Position numbers and translations under genes: made by a program
From: Algoriphagus litoralis
GTDB lineage: Bacteria; Bacteroidota; Bacteroidia; Cytophagales; Cyclobacteriaceae
Assembly (NCBI RefSeq): GCF_003259255.1
Contig: NZ_QGOL01000003.1
Location: 186,001 to 250,000, forward strand
Direction of reading: 5' to 3'
DNA: 64,000 bases
Shown here: positions 26,126-35,094 of the stretch, piece by piece
Layout: the number at the start of each line of letters is the position of its first letter
Position numbering within the stretch: the first letter of the stretch is position 1
The notes under the pieces: generated by a model
Seen by the model: the letters and a program-made list of their open reading frames with translations, nothing else
Told to the model about the DNA's origin: nothing
Database searches by the model: none

Positions 26126-27472
26126 TCATCTTGAAAGCGGAGATGGAAATACCGCCAGGCTTTCCTCTCCGGTGTCAGTGACGGACTGTACGGCAAAGAA
26201 ATAGTTGTCTTTAGAATATGGCAAAGTCAACGTTGTCTCGGTGGTGAAAAACTTCTTTTCCCAGACTGGCGATGAGGTCTCCCGCATTAACACGTAATAT
26301 CCCTTGGGTTTGCCGATTTTGGGAGCTTTCCAGAGTAAAATGGATTTGTTGCTCAGTCCTCTGACATCGATTTGGACTTCCTCAGGCATTCCTGCAGAAT
26401 TTGCCAAAGAAGCCGCAGCCGCCAAGTTTACGGCGGAGACTTTTCGCAGGTATTCAAAGTCCATAAATTCAGGAAGATCGCCGTATTGGATGCCGTTTTC
26501 CACCCGGACATTTTCATGCTGATGGTAGAAGTTTTCGTTCATTTCTGACATCCGGATGGCTGTGAAGCCATTTCTCAAAAACGGTGTCTGATCACCGCCT
26601 CGTAGGAAACGATCGCTTCGATAAATCAATTTGACCTCCATCTGATCCACATAGCGCTCGCCGACTTCCTTGATGTAGCGTGCAAGTTGACGTGACTTGC
26701 TGTCGTTGTCGGCATTGGTATACCGACGAACTGCGGCCTGTCGCTCATCTTCAGAAAGCGGAATGGTCTCAGAAAAGACACGAACTTTAGTGTTGTCGCT
26801 GATATGCGTGTCGGACGAGTTGCTGTTGCCGATGATATCATTGTTGAGGACACCTGCGATATTCCATCCTGCTGCTTTCGCCTTGTCTGCAAGATAGGTC
26901 GCTCCTTTTAGTCCCTGCTCTTCACCTGTGAAAGCGACAAAAAGGACTGTGGCTGAAAACTCCATTTTTGCCATTACTCGAGCTAATTCAATCACTGCTG
27001 CGACACCACTTCCGTCATCGTTTGCACCGGGAGCTCCGCCTTCAGCATCCATCACGTCCTTATTCCTAGAATCCAGATGTCCAGAAATGATAAAAATCCG
27101 GTCATCTTCAGGATTGGTGCCTTTGAGGGTGGCGATCACATTGGCTCCTGGAGAGTCTTGCGTAATCCGCCTTCCATCTGATGGAATAGTAAACTGCTCG
27201 ATTTCAGCAGTCATGCGGCCCTCTGAATTTTTTGCAAAAGCATTGAATTTGGAAAGAACATACCGCTGGGCTGCTGGCATCCCATTTTTTTCATCCTGAC
27301 TCAAAGTATGACGGGTATGAAAACTCGTCAGGTCATAAATGTATTTTTTCAGTGAATCAGCCGATACCTCCTGTACTAGTTTTTCAATTTGAGGATTTCG
27401 GATGATTGCACTTTGGGCTGATGCATGGGATAAGAGTAGGCCAAAGAAAAGGGTAAATAAAATTTTATACAT
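26126..27472 (-). CDS. Exported M28-family metallopeptidase
   Basis: A 448-residue protein with a signal peptide (MYKILFTLFFGLLLSHASAQ). The M28 core has the two-zinc site motifs: IISGHLDSRN (His/Asp), GANDDGSGVAAVIELARVM (Asp), FTGEEQGLKGATYL (Glu-Glu base and ligand) and later a C-terminal His near NENFYHQHENVR. Residues 365-448 look like a fibronectin-type or beta-sandwich domain. It probably trims peptides in the periplasm. It diverges from the dinB-like gene. Confidence 0.92.
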   Translation of the reverse strand: MYKILFTLFFGLLLSHASAQSAIIRNPQIEKLVQEVSADSLKKYIYDLTSFHTRHTLSQDEKNGMPAAQRYVLSKFNAFAKNSEGRMTAEIEQFTIPSDGRRITQDSPGANVIATLKGTNPEDDRIFIISGHLDSRNKDVMDAEGGAPGANDDGSGVAAVIELARVMAKMEFSATVLFVAFTGEEQGLKGATYLADKAKAAGWNIAGVLNNDIIGNSNSSDTHISDNTKVRVFSETIPLSEDERQAAVRRYTNADNDSKSRQLARYIKEVGERYVDQMEVKLIYRSDRFLRGGDQTPFLRNGFTAIRMSEMNENFYHQHENVRVENGIQYGDLPEFMDFEYLRKVSAVNLAAAASLANSAGMPEEVQIDVRGLSNKSILLWKAPKIGKPKGYYVLMRETSSPVWEKKFFTTETTLTLPYSKDNYFFAVQSVTDTGEESLAVFPSPLSR

Positions 27473-27498
27473 CGTAAGTTTGGTTATAAGCTTAGCCC

Positions 27499-27532
27499 TA
27501 AATTTATCCCTTAGGAATTTATCTCAATCAAA
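27499..27532 (-). promoter_or_regulatory. Candidate promoter of the M28 peptidase at 26.1-27.5 kb
   Basis: On the minus strand TTG (TTTG nearby) is followed by about 18-22 bases and then TAAATTTA (27499-27506), a 7/8 match to TAnnTTTG. A perfect TAAGTTTG lies on the other strand at 27475-27482 and could serve the divergent dinB-like gene. Confidence 0.35.
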
Positions 27533-27538
27533 TTTTAC

Positions 27539-28054
27539 ATGAACAAATTTGCTTTACCCCAAAAAGGGGACTATCCCGTCTTCTATGAAACCTACATTTC
27601 AAAAATTCCCGATGAAAACTTTGCTGATCAAATCAGAAATCAAATTACTGAGGTGAAAAGTCTATTTTCAGCAAAAGCTCCGGGATGGGATACGACCGCG
27701 TATGAGGCGGGTAAATGGACGCCAAGGGAAGTTTTGGGTCATATCATTGATACGGAGCGAATTATGACTTTTCGTGCTTTGTGTTTTGCTCGCGGAGAGG
27801 AAAAGGCACTTCCGGGATTTGATCAGGATCCGTATGTCGTTGCCGGGAAATTTAACGAGATCTCTACTGATTTGCTTCTTCAGGATTTTGAAGCGCAGCG
27901 TAACGCCCTATTGACTTTTATCCAAACGTTGAACGAAGCGGTACTGGATTTTTCTGGAAATGCCAATGGACGACCGATTACCCCTAGAGCTTTGCTTTGG
28001 ATTATTTCAGGTCATTTTATCCATCACTTCAACATACTCAACGAAAGATATTAA
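27539..28054 (+). CDS. DinB-superfamily protein
   Basis: A 171-residue DinB/YfiT-like four-helix protein. The metal-binding histidines are in REVLGHIIDTERI (helix 2) and SGHFIHHFNIL (helix 4), with the usual N-terminal AGKWTPREV turn. Family members bind a divalent metal; some are thiol (bacillithiol) S-transferases. It starts a run of three genes (DinB, PhzF, K+ channel) with gaps of 3 and -1 bases, so co-transcription is likely. Confidence 0.88.
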   Translation: MNKFALPQKGDYPVFYETYISKIPDENFADQIRNQITEVKSLFSAKAPGWDTTAYEAGKWTPREVLGHIIDTERIMTFRALCFARGEEKALPGFDQDPYVVAGKFNEISTDLLLQDFEAQRNALLTFIQTLNEAVLDFSGNANGRPITPRALLWIISGHFIHHFNILNERY

Positions 28055-28057
28055 GCG

Positions 28058-28858
28058 ATGAAAATCCCAATAGCAGTCATTGATGCATTTACAGATAGGA
28101 CTTTTGGGGGGAATCCCGCAGGAGTTTGCTTGCTTGATCATCCCATTTCAGCAGAGCAGATGCAATCCATCGCCATGGAAATGAATCTAAGCGAAACGGC
28201 CTTTATCCTGAAAACTGAGCAGCACGGGTTCTATTCACTTCGCTGGTTTACACCTACCTTGGAGATAGATCTCTGTGGCCATGCGACTTTGGCATCATCT
28301 TTTTGGATGCTTCAGTCAGGATGGGCACAAGCTGGAGAGACAATGCATTTTGCAACCAAAAGCGGTGAATTGCGAGTGAAAAGTGAGGGGGATTGGCTCA
28401 TTATGGATTTCCCACTGATTCCCACCTATACTGATGTCCATCCTACGTTTAGCAAAGAAATCTTCGGACACTCCATCGTTCAGGCAGCTCAATTGAGAAA
28501 GAATTGGATTTTTGAGTTGGAAGATGAAAATGCAGTACGGCAACTTATTCCCGATTTTGGTGAAATAGCCAAAAACAGTGAAGAGGGTTTTATCATCACC
28601 GCGTCTGGACATGGAGCCTACGATATCGTGAGTCGATTTTTTGGTCCAAATGTCGGTGTTCCGGAGGATCCTGTGACAGGATTTGCGCACTGCGCATTGA
28701 TGGATTATTGGAATCAAAAGACCGGAAAAACCCAACTGAAAGCCTTTCAGGCCAGTAAGCGTGGAGGAGAGCTATTTCTGGAAAAACATGACGATCGGGT
28801 GATGATCAAAGGTCAGGCGATAGCAGTACTGACTGGGTCTATTTATTTGAATTCCTGA
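28058..28858 (+). CDS. PhzF-family isomerase-like protein
   Basis: A 266-residue protein with the two-domain diaminopimelate-epimerase-like fold. MNLSETAFI carries the catalytic-site Glu46 and DLCGHATLA the second motif (71-79); PVTGFAHCALMDYW is the C-domain signature. PhzF isomerises trans-2,3-dihydro-3-hydroxyanthranilate, but most homologues have unknown substrates. No phenazine genes are near. The stop overlaps the next gene's start (TGATG). Confidence 0.9.
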   Translation: MKIPIAVIDAFTDRTFGGNPAGVCLLDHPISAEQMQSIAMEMNLSETAFILKTEQHGFYSLRWFTPTLEIDLCGHATLASSFWMLQSGWAQAGETMHFATKSGELRVKSEGDWLIMDFPLIPTYTDVHPTFSKEIFGHSIVQAAQLRKNWIFELEDENAVRQLIPDFGEIAKNSEEGFIITASGHGAYDIVSRFFGPNVGVPEDPVTGFAHCALMDYWNQKTGKTQLKAFQASKRGGELFLEKHDDRVMIKGQAIAVLTGSIYLNS

Positions 28859-29577
28859 TGGAAAACCGAATTTTGAGGAGAATCGGGTTCAGCAAAGCCA
28901 TAAAAAACTTTAACGAGTATTGGCTGAATGATTTCAGTTTTGTGGTGCTATTGGTGGCCTTGGTATTTACCGTATTTATCCTTCCGATTTTGATAGAGTA
29001 CGGTCATATCAATATGTTTTATGTGAATTCAGTGTTTCTTTTTCTGTTTTTCACGGGCATATGGTCTTCTGATAAAAAAGTGATCATCATCCTCACATTG
29101 TTCTTATTTCTTTGTCAGCTGGCACTTAGAGTCCTTCGATTTAGTGAATTGCCCGTGGAGTTTTACCTCTTGGAGCGGATTTTTGGACTTGCCAATATGT
29201 CTGTTTTCATCTTTGTCAATCTTCGTCTATTGTTTAGAAATCAAGAAGTTAATCTCTACCGGGTCATCGGAGCGATCAATGTCTATTTGCTGATGGCAAT
29301 ACTCGGAGCCTTTGGTTTTGAAGTTATCCATTTGTTGTTGGGAAGTTCCATCATTGGGATCTCAGAGATTGTGGAGGCCAAAGAACTCTCCGGGCTGGAT
29401 GAGGACTTTTCTACCTACATTTATTTCAGTCTGGTGAGTTTGACCACAGTGGGATTTGGTGATTATACGCCTATCAATATCATGTCCAAAATGCTGGCTG
29501 TCTTTCTTTCCACCACAGGGATTTTATATCCAGCTGTAGTTATTGCCAAGTTGGTCGGATACAGTACATCAAAGTAA
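28858..29577 (+). CDS. Potassium channel family protein (two-pore-helix type)
   Basis: A 239-residue membrane protein with about six helices. The selectivity filter TTVGFGDY lies at residues 196-202 just after a pore helix (YFSLVSL), followed by a last helix (MLAVFLSTTGILYPAVVIAKL). It has no cytosolic RCK domain. Ion channels of this kind pass K+. Its ATG overlaps the PhzF stop codon by one base. Confidence 0.9.
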   Translation: MENRILRRIGFSKAIKNFNEYWLNDFSFVVLLVALVFTVFILPILIEYGHINMFYVNSVFLFLFFTGIWSSDKKVIIILTLFLFLCQLALRVLRFSELPVEFYLLERIFGLANMSVFIFVNLRLLFRNQEVNLYRVIGAINVYLLMAILGAFGFEVIHLLLGSSIIGISEIVEAKELSGLDEDFSTYIYFSLVSLTTVGFGDYTPINIMSKMLAVFLSTTGILYPAVVIAKLVGYSTSK

Positions 29578-29661
29578 ATCCAACTCTATTTCCATTCCTG
29601 TAATTGTTGGCTCGGCCAACTCTCAAAATTTGTTATTTCCTTTTAAAACCATCTTCTACCT

Positions 29662-31143
29662 ATGAGAAAATTATACTTTACCCTTGTGTTTTTCCTCTGC
29701 TTATCCGTGACTTTTGGTCAATCAGTCAGAAAAATAGAGGTCGAATCCAAAGTGGAAACAACCGCCGAGGTGACCATCAAAGGCAAACGTGTTCCCTACA
29801 AGGCAACCGCAGGAACCCAGCCGGTTTGGGATGAAAAGGGCGAACCAATTGCGTCACTTTTCTATACGTTTTATGAACGAACCGACATCTCGGACAAAAC
29901 TTCCAGACCTTTGGTGATCAGTTTCAACGGGGGACCAGGCTCGGCTTCCATTTGGATGCACTTGGCCTATACCGGCCCAGTGATTTTGAATATTGACGAC
30001 GAAGGCTACCCGGTGCAGCCTTATGGCACCAAAGCCAATCCGCATTCTATTCTCGATGTCGCAGATATCGTTTACGTCGATCCAGTGAACACGGGCTATT
30101 CCCGTATTGTAAAAGAAGACACGCCAAGATCTACCTTTTTTGGAATCAACTCCGACATCAAATACCTGGCTGATTGGGTGAACACCTTTGTGACTCGTGC
30201 CAATCGCTGGGCTTCGCCAAAATACCTGATCGGAGAAAGCTATGGCACCACCCGAGTAGCAGGCCTGGTTTCCCAGCTTCAAAATTCCCACTGGATGTAT
30301 TTCAATGGAGTGATTTTAGTGTCTCCTACTGACATGGGAATCGAGCGGGGAGGTCCAGTGAAAATGGCTAACTACTGGCCCTACTATGCGGCCACAGCAT
30401 GGTATCACAAAGCCCTTCCAGCTGATCTTCAAAGCAAGGATTTGGATGAATTGCTAGCGATAGTGGAGCCATTTGCGCTGAATGAAGTGCTGCCTGCGAT
30501 GTCAAAAGGAGGATTGCTCAGCGAATCAGAGCGAGACGCCATAGCGACTAAGATGGCCTACTATTCAGGATTGAGCAAACAGTCCATATTGGATCATAAC
30601 CTGATGGTACCGACGAGTTTTTTCTGGAAAGAATTACTTCGTGAACGAGACGGAATGACCATTGGACGGTTGGACAGTAGATACAAAGGTTTTGATCGGA
30701 TGGAAGGCGGAGAGCGATACGATTTTGATCCAGCATTGACTAGCTGGAACCATGCTTTCGCTCCGGCATTCAACATCTACGCAAAAAATGTCCTCAAATA
30801 CAATACGGACCTGACGTACAACCTTTTCGGGCCGGTCAATCCTTGGGATAGAAGTAATGAAACCACCGGCTATGACTTGGGTACAGCCATGCGTCAAAAT
30901 CCCTATCTGCATCTGATGGTTCAGTCAGGATACTTCGATGGAGGTACTGATTATTTCAATGCGAAATACAGCACTTGGCACATTGATCCAAATGGCAAAA
31001 TGAAAGATAGAATTGAATTCAAAGGATATAGGTCTGGCCACATGATGTATCTGCGTGCTGAGGATTTGGCCACATCAAATGAGGATATTCGACAGTTTAT
31101 CCAGAAATCTTCAGTAAAGCCAGGACAGCCAGCAAAATATTGA
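29662..31143 (+). CDS. Exported S10-family serine carboxypeptidase
   Basis: A 493-residue protein with a signal peptide (MRKLYFTLVFFLCLSVTFGQ). It has the S10 motifs FNGGPGSASIWMH (oxyanion hole) and the nucleophile elbow IGESYGTTR with Ser193; Asp426 in GYFDGGTDYF and His460 in RSGHMMY complete the triad. It removes C-terminal residues from peptides outside the cytoplasm. It ends at a terminator shared with gluQ. Confidence 0.92.
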   Translation: MRKLYFTLVFFLCLSVTFGQSVRKIEVESKVETTAEVTIKGKRVPYKATAGTQPVWDEKGEPIASLFYTFYERTDISDKTSRPLVISFNGGPGSASIWMHLAYTGPVILNIDDEGYPVQPYGTKANPHSILDVADIVYVDPVNTGYSRIVKEDTPRSTFFGINSDIKYLADWVNTFVTRANRWASPKYLIGESYGTTRVAGLVSQLQNSHWMYFNGVILVSPTDMGIERGGPVKMANYWPYYAATAWYHKALPADLQSKDLDELLAIVEPFALNEVLPAMSKGGLLSESERDAIATKMAYYSGLSKQSILDHNLMVPTSFFWKELLRERDGMTIGRLDSRYKGFDRMEGGERYDFDPALTSWNHAFAPAFNIYAKNVLKYNTDLTYNLFGPVNPWDRSNETTGYDLGTAMRQNPYLHLMVQSGYFDGGTDYFNAKYSTWHIDPNGKMKDRIEFKGYRSGHMMYLRAEDLATSNEDIRQFIQKSSVKPGQPAKY

Positions 31144-31167
31144 AAATCATAGTTTAAAAAGTAGACC

Positions 31168-31193
31168 TAGGCCCGGGCTTTTGCTCGGGCCTA
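31168..31193. terminator. Terminator between S10 peptidase and gluQ
   Basis: An 8-bp GC-rich stem (taggcccg / cgggccta) with further inner pairing, followed by a T-run on the plus strand. The stop codon of the converging gluQ gene lies inside its right arm. Confidence 0.75.
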
Positions 31194-32069
31194 AATTTTT
31201 TGGGCCATTTTGAAGTCTTCGATGGATGTAATCGGCTTTTCCTGACCCAGCCATTTTCCTATCATTTCAAATATATCAGGCAGCTTTTTCCCGTCTTTTC
31301 TTAAAGCTTGAATGGAAGTTGCACCCGCTGATTTGGACAGTTTTTCCTGTTTTGGGCTTTTGATCAATTGATGATGATGAAATGTGATTTGCTTGAATTT
31401 ATCTTTTTTCAGATTTCGAGCCAGATCAAGCTGCGCTAAGGTAGAAGGAAATAAATCATTGCCTCTGACGATCAGGTCCACTCCAAAATGAAGATCATCC
31501 ATGAGTGAAGTTAACTGATAGGCTGGCATGCCATCTTTTTTTCGGACTACATAAAACATCGAATCCTGCTGGATCAAACCTGATTTCATCACATCTGGAT
31601 AGTCGAAAAAAGGAAGGAAATCAGACTCTGAGGTATCCATCCTCCAGGCTACCTCAGCCTTAGTAAGGTCTAGTTTTCTTTCCAAACATTGGCCTAAATA
31701 ATACCCAGATGGATCAAGTTGCTGGATTTTTTTCCTAGAACAGTCACAGGCAAATAGTTTTCCTTCTTCAATAAGCTGGTTCAGTCCATCTTGGTACATC
31801 TCCATTCTATGGAGCTGAGACCATTCATTTTCAAACTCCTGCAGATTTTTTGGCCCGAGGTCAATTTTAATTTCTAAAAAGTCCAGCGTTGCAAAAATGT
31901 CTTCCACATATTCCTCCCGGAATCTTTCCCGATCTAGATCATCTATTCGAAGCAATACTTTAGCTCCGTGTTTTTCAGCAAGGGCTTTGGTTTTCAAAAA
32001 AGAAAAAGCATTTCCCAGATGTAAAAAACCACTCGGAGTAGGGGCAATTCGGGTGAGGTTGAAGTTCAT
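31191..32069 (-). CDS. gluQ: Glutamyl-Q tRNA(Asp) synthetase-like protein
   Basis: A 292-residue truncated glutamyl-tRNA synthetase without the anticodon domain. The HIGH-like motif is FLHLGN (residues 15-20), zinc ligands are in FACDCSRKKI and LGQCLERK, and the KMSKS-like loop is EKLSKSAG. GluQ/YadB adds glutamate to queuosine in tRNA-Asp. Length and the lack of a C-terminal domain fit that family better than full GltX. Confidence 0.9.
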   Translation of the reverse strand: MNFNLTRIAPTPSGFLHLGNAFSFLKTKALAEKHGAKVLLRIDDLDRERFREEYVEDIFATLDFLEIKIDLGPKNLQEFENEWSQLHRMEMYQDGLNQLIEEGKLFACDCSRKKIQQLDPSGYYLGQCLERKLDLTKAEVAWRMDTSESDFLPFFDYPDVMKSGLIQQDSMFYVVRKKDGMPAYQLTSLMDDLHFGVDLIVRGNDLFPSTLAQLDLARNLKKDKFKQITFHHHQLIKSPKQEKLSKSAGATSIQALRKDGKKLPDIFEMIGKWLGQEKPITSIEDFKMAQKI

Positions 32070-32104
32070 CTGGCAAAATTAATTAGATTAGGTATAAAAA
32101 AGTC

Positions 32105-32773
32105 ATGCAAAGAATTCTTCTGATCCTAGTAGTCCTTGGATTATACGCCTGCACTTCTGAACCAAATGCTCCCGTGACAGGACGTGATTTCATTTTGAAA
32201 TCCATCCAGTACCATGATCCTGAAGGGATTTGGCCGGAGTTGAAGGCAACATTTGTTATACAGGACAGTCTTCCAGCGGGTCGCGATTCCCGATTTTATG
32301 AGTTTTCACTTGACAATAGCCAAAGTAAATTAGTCTATAAAATCGAGGGACTTCACTACATCGTTTGGAATGACTCAGTTCAGGTTTTTAATGGAGAAGT
32401 TGAAAAAGAGCGTGCACTTCGGATGCGAAATTACTATTCCTATCTCTGGGGTTTGCCGATGAAATTGCTAGATCCGGGAACTGAAATTGAAGACTCGGTC
32501 AAAACGGAACTAATGGACGGGATGAGCTACCATGTCGTCCGAGTGCCCTACGAAAAAGATGTCTGGTACTTCTATATTGAGCCAGACACATACCGTATGG
32601 CCGCATATAAGTTTTACCAAGATGAACCCAAGCAAAAAGGCGAAATCATCTACTTGCAAGGAGAAGTTGAATTTCAAGGCTTGAAAATCCCTGCCAACCG
32701 ATCCTGGTACAGGACTGAGACGCCGGAGTTTTTGGGTACTGACCAGCTACTTGAAATCAAATCTCAGGAGTAA
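32105..32773 (+). CDS. Lipoprotein of the DUF6503-like family
   Basis: A 222-residue lipoprotein (lipobox Cys16 in LYACTSE). The sequence SIQYHDPEGIWPEL, then RMRNYYSYLWGLPMKLLDPG, resembles a beta-rich LolA-like/DUF6503 fold, which carries lipid-like ligands in some members. Function is unknown. Only 35 bases separate its start from the divergent gluQ start. The family assignment is from memory of the motif and is moderate. Confidence 0.65.
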   Translation: MQRILLILVVLGLYACTSEPNAPVTGRDFILKSIQYHDPEGIWPELKATFVIQDSLPAGRDSRFYEFSLDNSQSKLVYKIEGLHYIVWNDSVQVFNGEVEKERALRMRNYYSYLWGLPMKLLDPGTEIEDSVKTELMDGMSYHVVRVPYEKDVWYFYIEPDTYRMAAYKFYQDEPKQKGEIIYLQGEVEFQGLKIPANRSWYRTETPEFLGTDQLLEIKSQE

Positions 32774-32843
32774 GTCTTCGCTTTAGGTTCTTTAACGCCC
32801 GGATTTTCCGCAATAGAAAATCAGGAGGTAATTTGCAGGACTA

Positions 32844-33575
32844 ATGAAAGATGCTGTTTTCCTGTTTCTGATTTTCCTCTTGGCACTTCCTGGATTTGCC
32901 CAGTCCACCTATTCAGGCAATGTGCTCGATTCTTTTGACAAAAAATATTTGGAAGGCGTATCGATTTCTGTTAACGGGAAAGTGTCAACCCTGACCAATT
33001 CAAGGGGATATTTTTCTATAAAAGGAATGGCCGGAGATACCTTATATCTGTCATTTCCTGGTTTTTTTGATCAACGGGTTATTCTTGATTCCGATCGGTT
33101 TTTATTGCTACAGATTCAGGATCGTGCCCGCTTGCTTCCTACCTTTCAAGTAGATGCGGAACCGTATCGATTTAGGTTCAAAGATGGAAAGCTCTATCTC
33201 TCCGAGGATGAACCTGAGCAGGAGAAAAGCATTTATCAAAAAGTAAGTGCTGGCTTGGGAACTCCAGATGGGGGAGGCGGAGTGACTATTTATGGGCCTA
33301 TTAGTTATTTCTCCAAAAGAAATACGCAACTCAGGAGGTATGCCGAGCAATTGGAACATATCAGGCGTAGATCTGGATACCTAGAGGTGATTGACTCTGA
33401 TTCAATCCGTGCTGAATTGATGGCAGAATATGGATTGAGTAGGCAGGATTGGGATGAAATCATTATCCGATTTAATGAATTTCATATTCAGCATGAGTTT
33501 TTGGATTGGCCTAAAGCTCGGGTTTCTGCAAGCTTGAGTGAATTTATCCGCTTAGAAGCCACTTTTCGGGATTAA
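32844..33575 (+). CDS. Exported protein with a carboxypeptidase-D-regulatory-like domain
   Basis: A 243-residue protein with a signal peptide (LIFLLALPGFAQS). Residues 20-92 are the CarboxypepD_reg-like beta-sandwich: YSGNVLDSFDKKYLEGVSISVNGK and TLTNSRGYFSIKGMAGDTLYLSFPGF. The rest is helical without a recognised domain. Such proteins lie on the cell surface of Bacteroidota. Its last codons overlap the end of the DUF4442 gene by four bases (convergent). Confidence 0.78.
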   Translation: MKDAVFLFLIFLLALPGFAQSTYSGNVLDSFDKKYLEGVSISVNGKVSTLTNSRGYFSIKGMAGDTLYLSFPGFFDQRVILDSDRFLLLQIQDRARLLPTFQVDAEPYRFRFKDGKLYLSEDEPEQEKSIYQKVSAGLGTPDGGGGVTIYGPISYFSKRNTQLRRYAEQLEHIRRRSGYLEVIDSDSIRAELMAEYGLSRQDWDEIIIRFNEFHIQHEFLDWPKARVSASLSEFIRLEATFRD

Positions 33576-34078
33576 TTTTTTCGCTTGAATGACCAGGTGA
33601 CATAAAACTTAGCGACAGTTTCATCGCTGCTATTTTTACCCTCAGAGATCATCGTCAATTGAGCTGTTTCTCCGATTTGCATTCCTCCGATTAAGTCAAA
33701 TAATTCTGAACCCTGATGGCAGGAGAAGGTGGTTTTTGTATTGGCTTTTTTGGAATATTCCGCCCTAAAATCCACCACCAGCATGCTGAATTGACCATTG
33801 CCAGCCAAAGCAAGCTGGCAAAGCGCTCCGGTACTGAGTTCAGCTGCTCCTGCCAAAGCGGCAAAATAGATAGACTTAAATGGATTTTGAGATCTCCAGA
33901 AATAAGGAATGGTGACCTCGCATTTTTCAGTGTCCAAAGTTTTTATCTTTAGTCTCCAAAAAACGGCGGAAGGGAGCTTAGCAAGCATGGCAAACCAAAA
34001 AATGATCGGATGAGTCATTTTCCGCTGATAGTCAAGGGCTGCCTCAGTAAGTTTTCTTAGTTTAAGTTGAGATTCCAT
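33572..34078 (-). CDS. DUF4442 hotdog-fold protein (thioesterase-like)
   Basis: A 168-residue hotdog protein. CEVTIPYFWRSQNPFKSIYFAALAGAAELSTG is the DUF4442 signature (strand plus long helix). Homologues are grouped with PaaI-like thioesterases, but the substrate is unknown. The start at MESQLKL was chosen; an upstream TTG would add 31 residues that no homologue carries and would cross the divergent promoter region of the M48 gene. Confidence 0.82.
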   Translation of the reverse strand: MESQLKLRKLTEAALDYQRKMTHPIIFWFAMLAKLPSAVFWRLKIKTLDTEKCEVTIPYFWRSQNPFKSIYFAALAGAAELSTGALCQLALAGNGQFSMLVVDFRAEYSKKANTKTTFSCHQGSELFDLIGGMQIGETAQLTMISEGKNSSDETVAKFYVTWSFKRKN

Positions 34079-34170
34079 AAATCTGATTTTGATCCAAATT
34101 ACTAAATTAAATTTGGTCACCTTACCTTGGTATTGTTTTTGAAAATAGGTCATAAAGAAAAAAAATAACA

Positions 34171-34959
34171 ATGAGAAAGTTAATCGTGATTTTTAGTATA
34201 AGTCTTTTGGGGTATTCATGTGCCACTGTACCCTTGACAGGTAGAAGGTCTTTAGCTGTAGTTTCAAATGAAGAGATTCAGCCTCTGGTCAATGAAGAAT
34301 ATAAAAAGGCGACTACTGCGTCGAAGAACCTGACCAAAACCGCAGATGGTCAACTTGTGGTCAAAGTGGGGCAAAAAATGGCCAAAGCTGTGGAAAGTTA
34401 CCTAATAGCGGAAGGATACCAGGATCTGGTGGATGGATTTGCTTGGGAATTCAATCTGCTGGAAAGCGAGCAGGTCAATGCCTGGTGTATGCCGGGAGGG
34501 AAGGTGGCCTTTTACACGGGAATTTTACCAATCACTCAAGACGAAACGGGAATTGCCGTGGTCATGGGACATGAAATCGCCCATGCAGTCGCCTCTCATG
34601 CTCGGGAAAGAATGTCCAATGGTTTGGCTATTAATTTTGGACTTTCTGCTGTTTCTGCAGCTATGGGTCAAAATCCTACTTTGACACAGCAGATTTTGCT
34701 CCAGTCTGTAGGTATGGGAAGTGAACTTGGCATGCTGAGTTTCTCAAGAAAACATGAACTGGAAGCTGACGAAATGGGGCTGATCTTCATGGCAATGGCT
34801 GGATACGATCCTCGCCAAGCCCCGATTTTCTGGGAAAGAATGTCTGCTGCAGGTGGAGCAGCGCCGCCCGAATTCCTCTCAACTCACCCAGGTCCGGATC
34901 GTCGAATCGAAAGGTTGAACTCCAAAATGCCGAAAGCTTTAGAATATTACAATAAGTAA
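34171..34959 (+). CDS. M48-family metalloprotease lipoprotein
   Basis: A 262-residue lipoprotein (Cys17 in YSCATVPLTGR, the usual start of LoiP/YcaL-type M48 proteins). The zinc site is HEIAH with His134, Glu135 and His138; the third ligand is Glu196 in ELEAD. It is a quality-control protease facing the periplasm, probably in the outer membrane. Confidence 0.93.
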   Translation: MRKLIVIFSISLLGYSCATVPLTGRRSLAVVSNEEIQPLVNEEYKKATTASKNLTKTADGQLVVKVGQKMAKAVESYLIAEGYQDLVDGFAWEFNLLESEQVNAWCMPGGKVAFYTGILPITQDETGIAVVMGHEIAHAVASHARERMSNGLAINFGLSAVSAAMGQNPTLTQQILLQSVGMGSELGMLSFSRKHELEADEMGLIFMAMAGYDPRQAPIFWERMSAAGGAAPPEFLSTHPGPDRRIERLNSKMPKALEYYNK

Positions 34960-34996
34960 TCTATTGCAGTTTGCAGTAAATCGTATGTAGAAAATG

Positions 34997-35032
34997 GTAA
35001 GTGGTAATTAATAGTTGCAGCTTACCACTTAC
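34997..35032. repeat. Intergenic inverted repeat
   Basis: A perfect 11-bp inverted repeat (gtaagtggtaa / ttaccacttac) with a 14-base loop and no T-run, flanked by similar partial words (ttcttactactcacc). It looks like a short decayed intergenic repeat, not a terminator. Confidence 0.45.
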
Positions 35033-35094
35033 TTCTTACTACTCACCAAATTTCAATTGTTATTTAACTCCTGCCTACTGAGAGGGATCACTGA

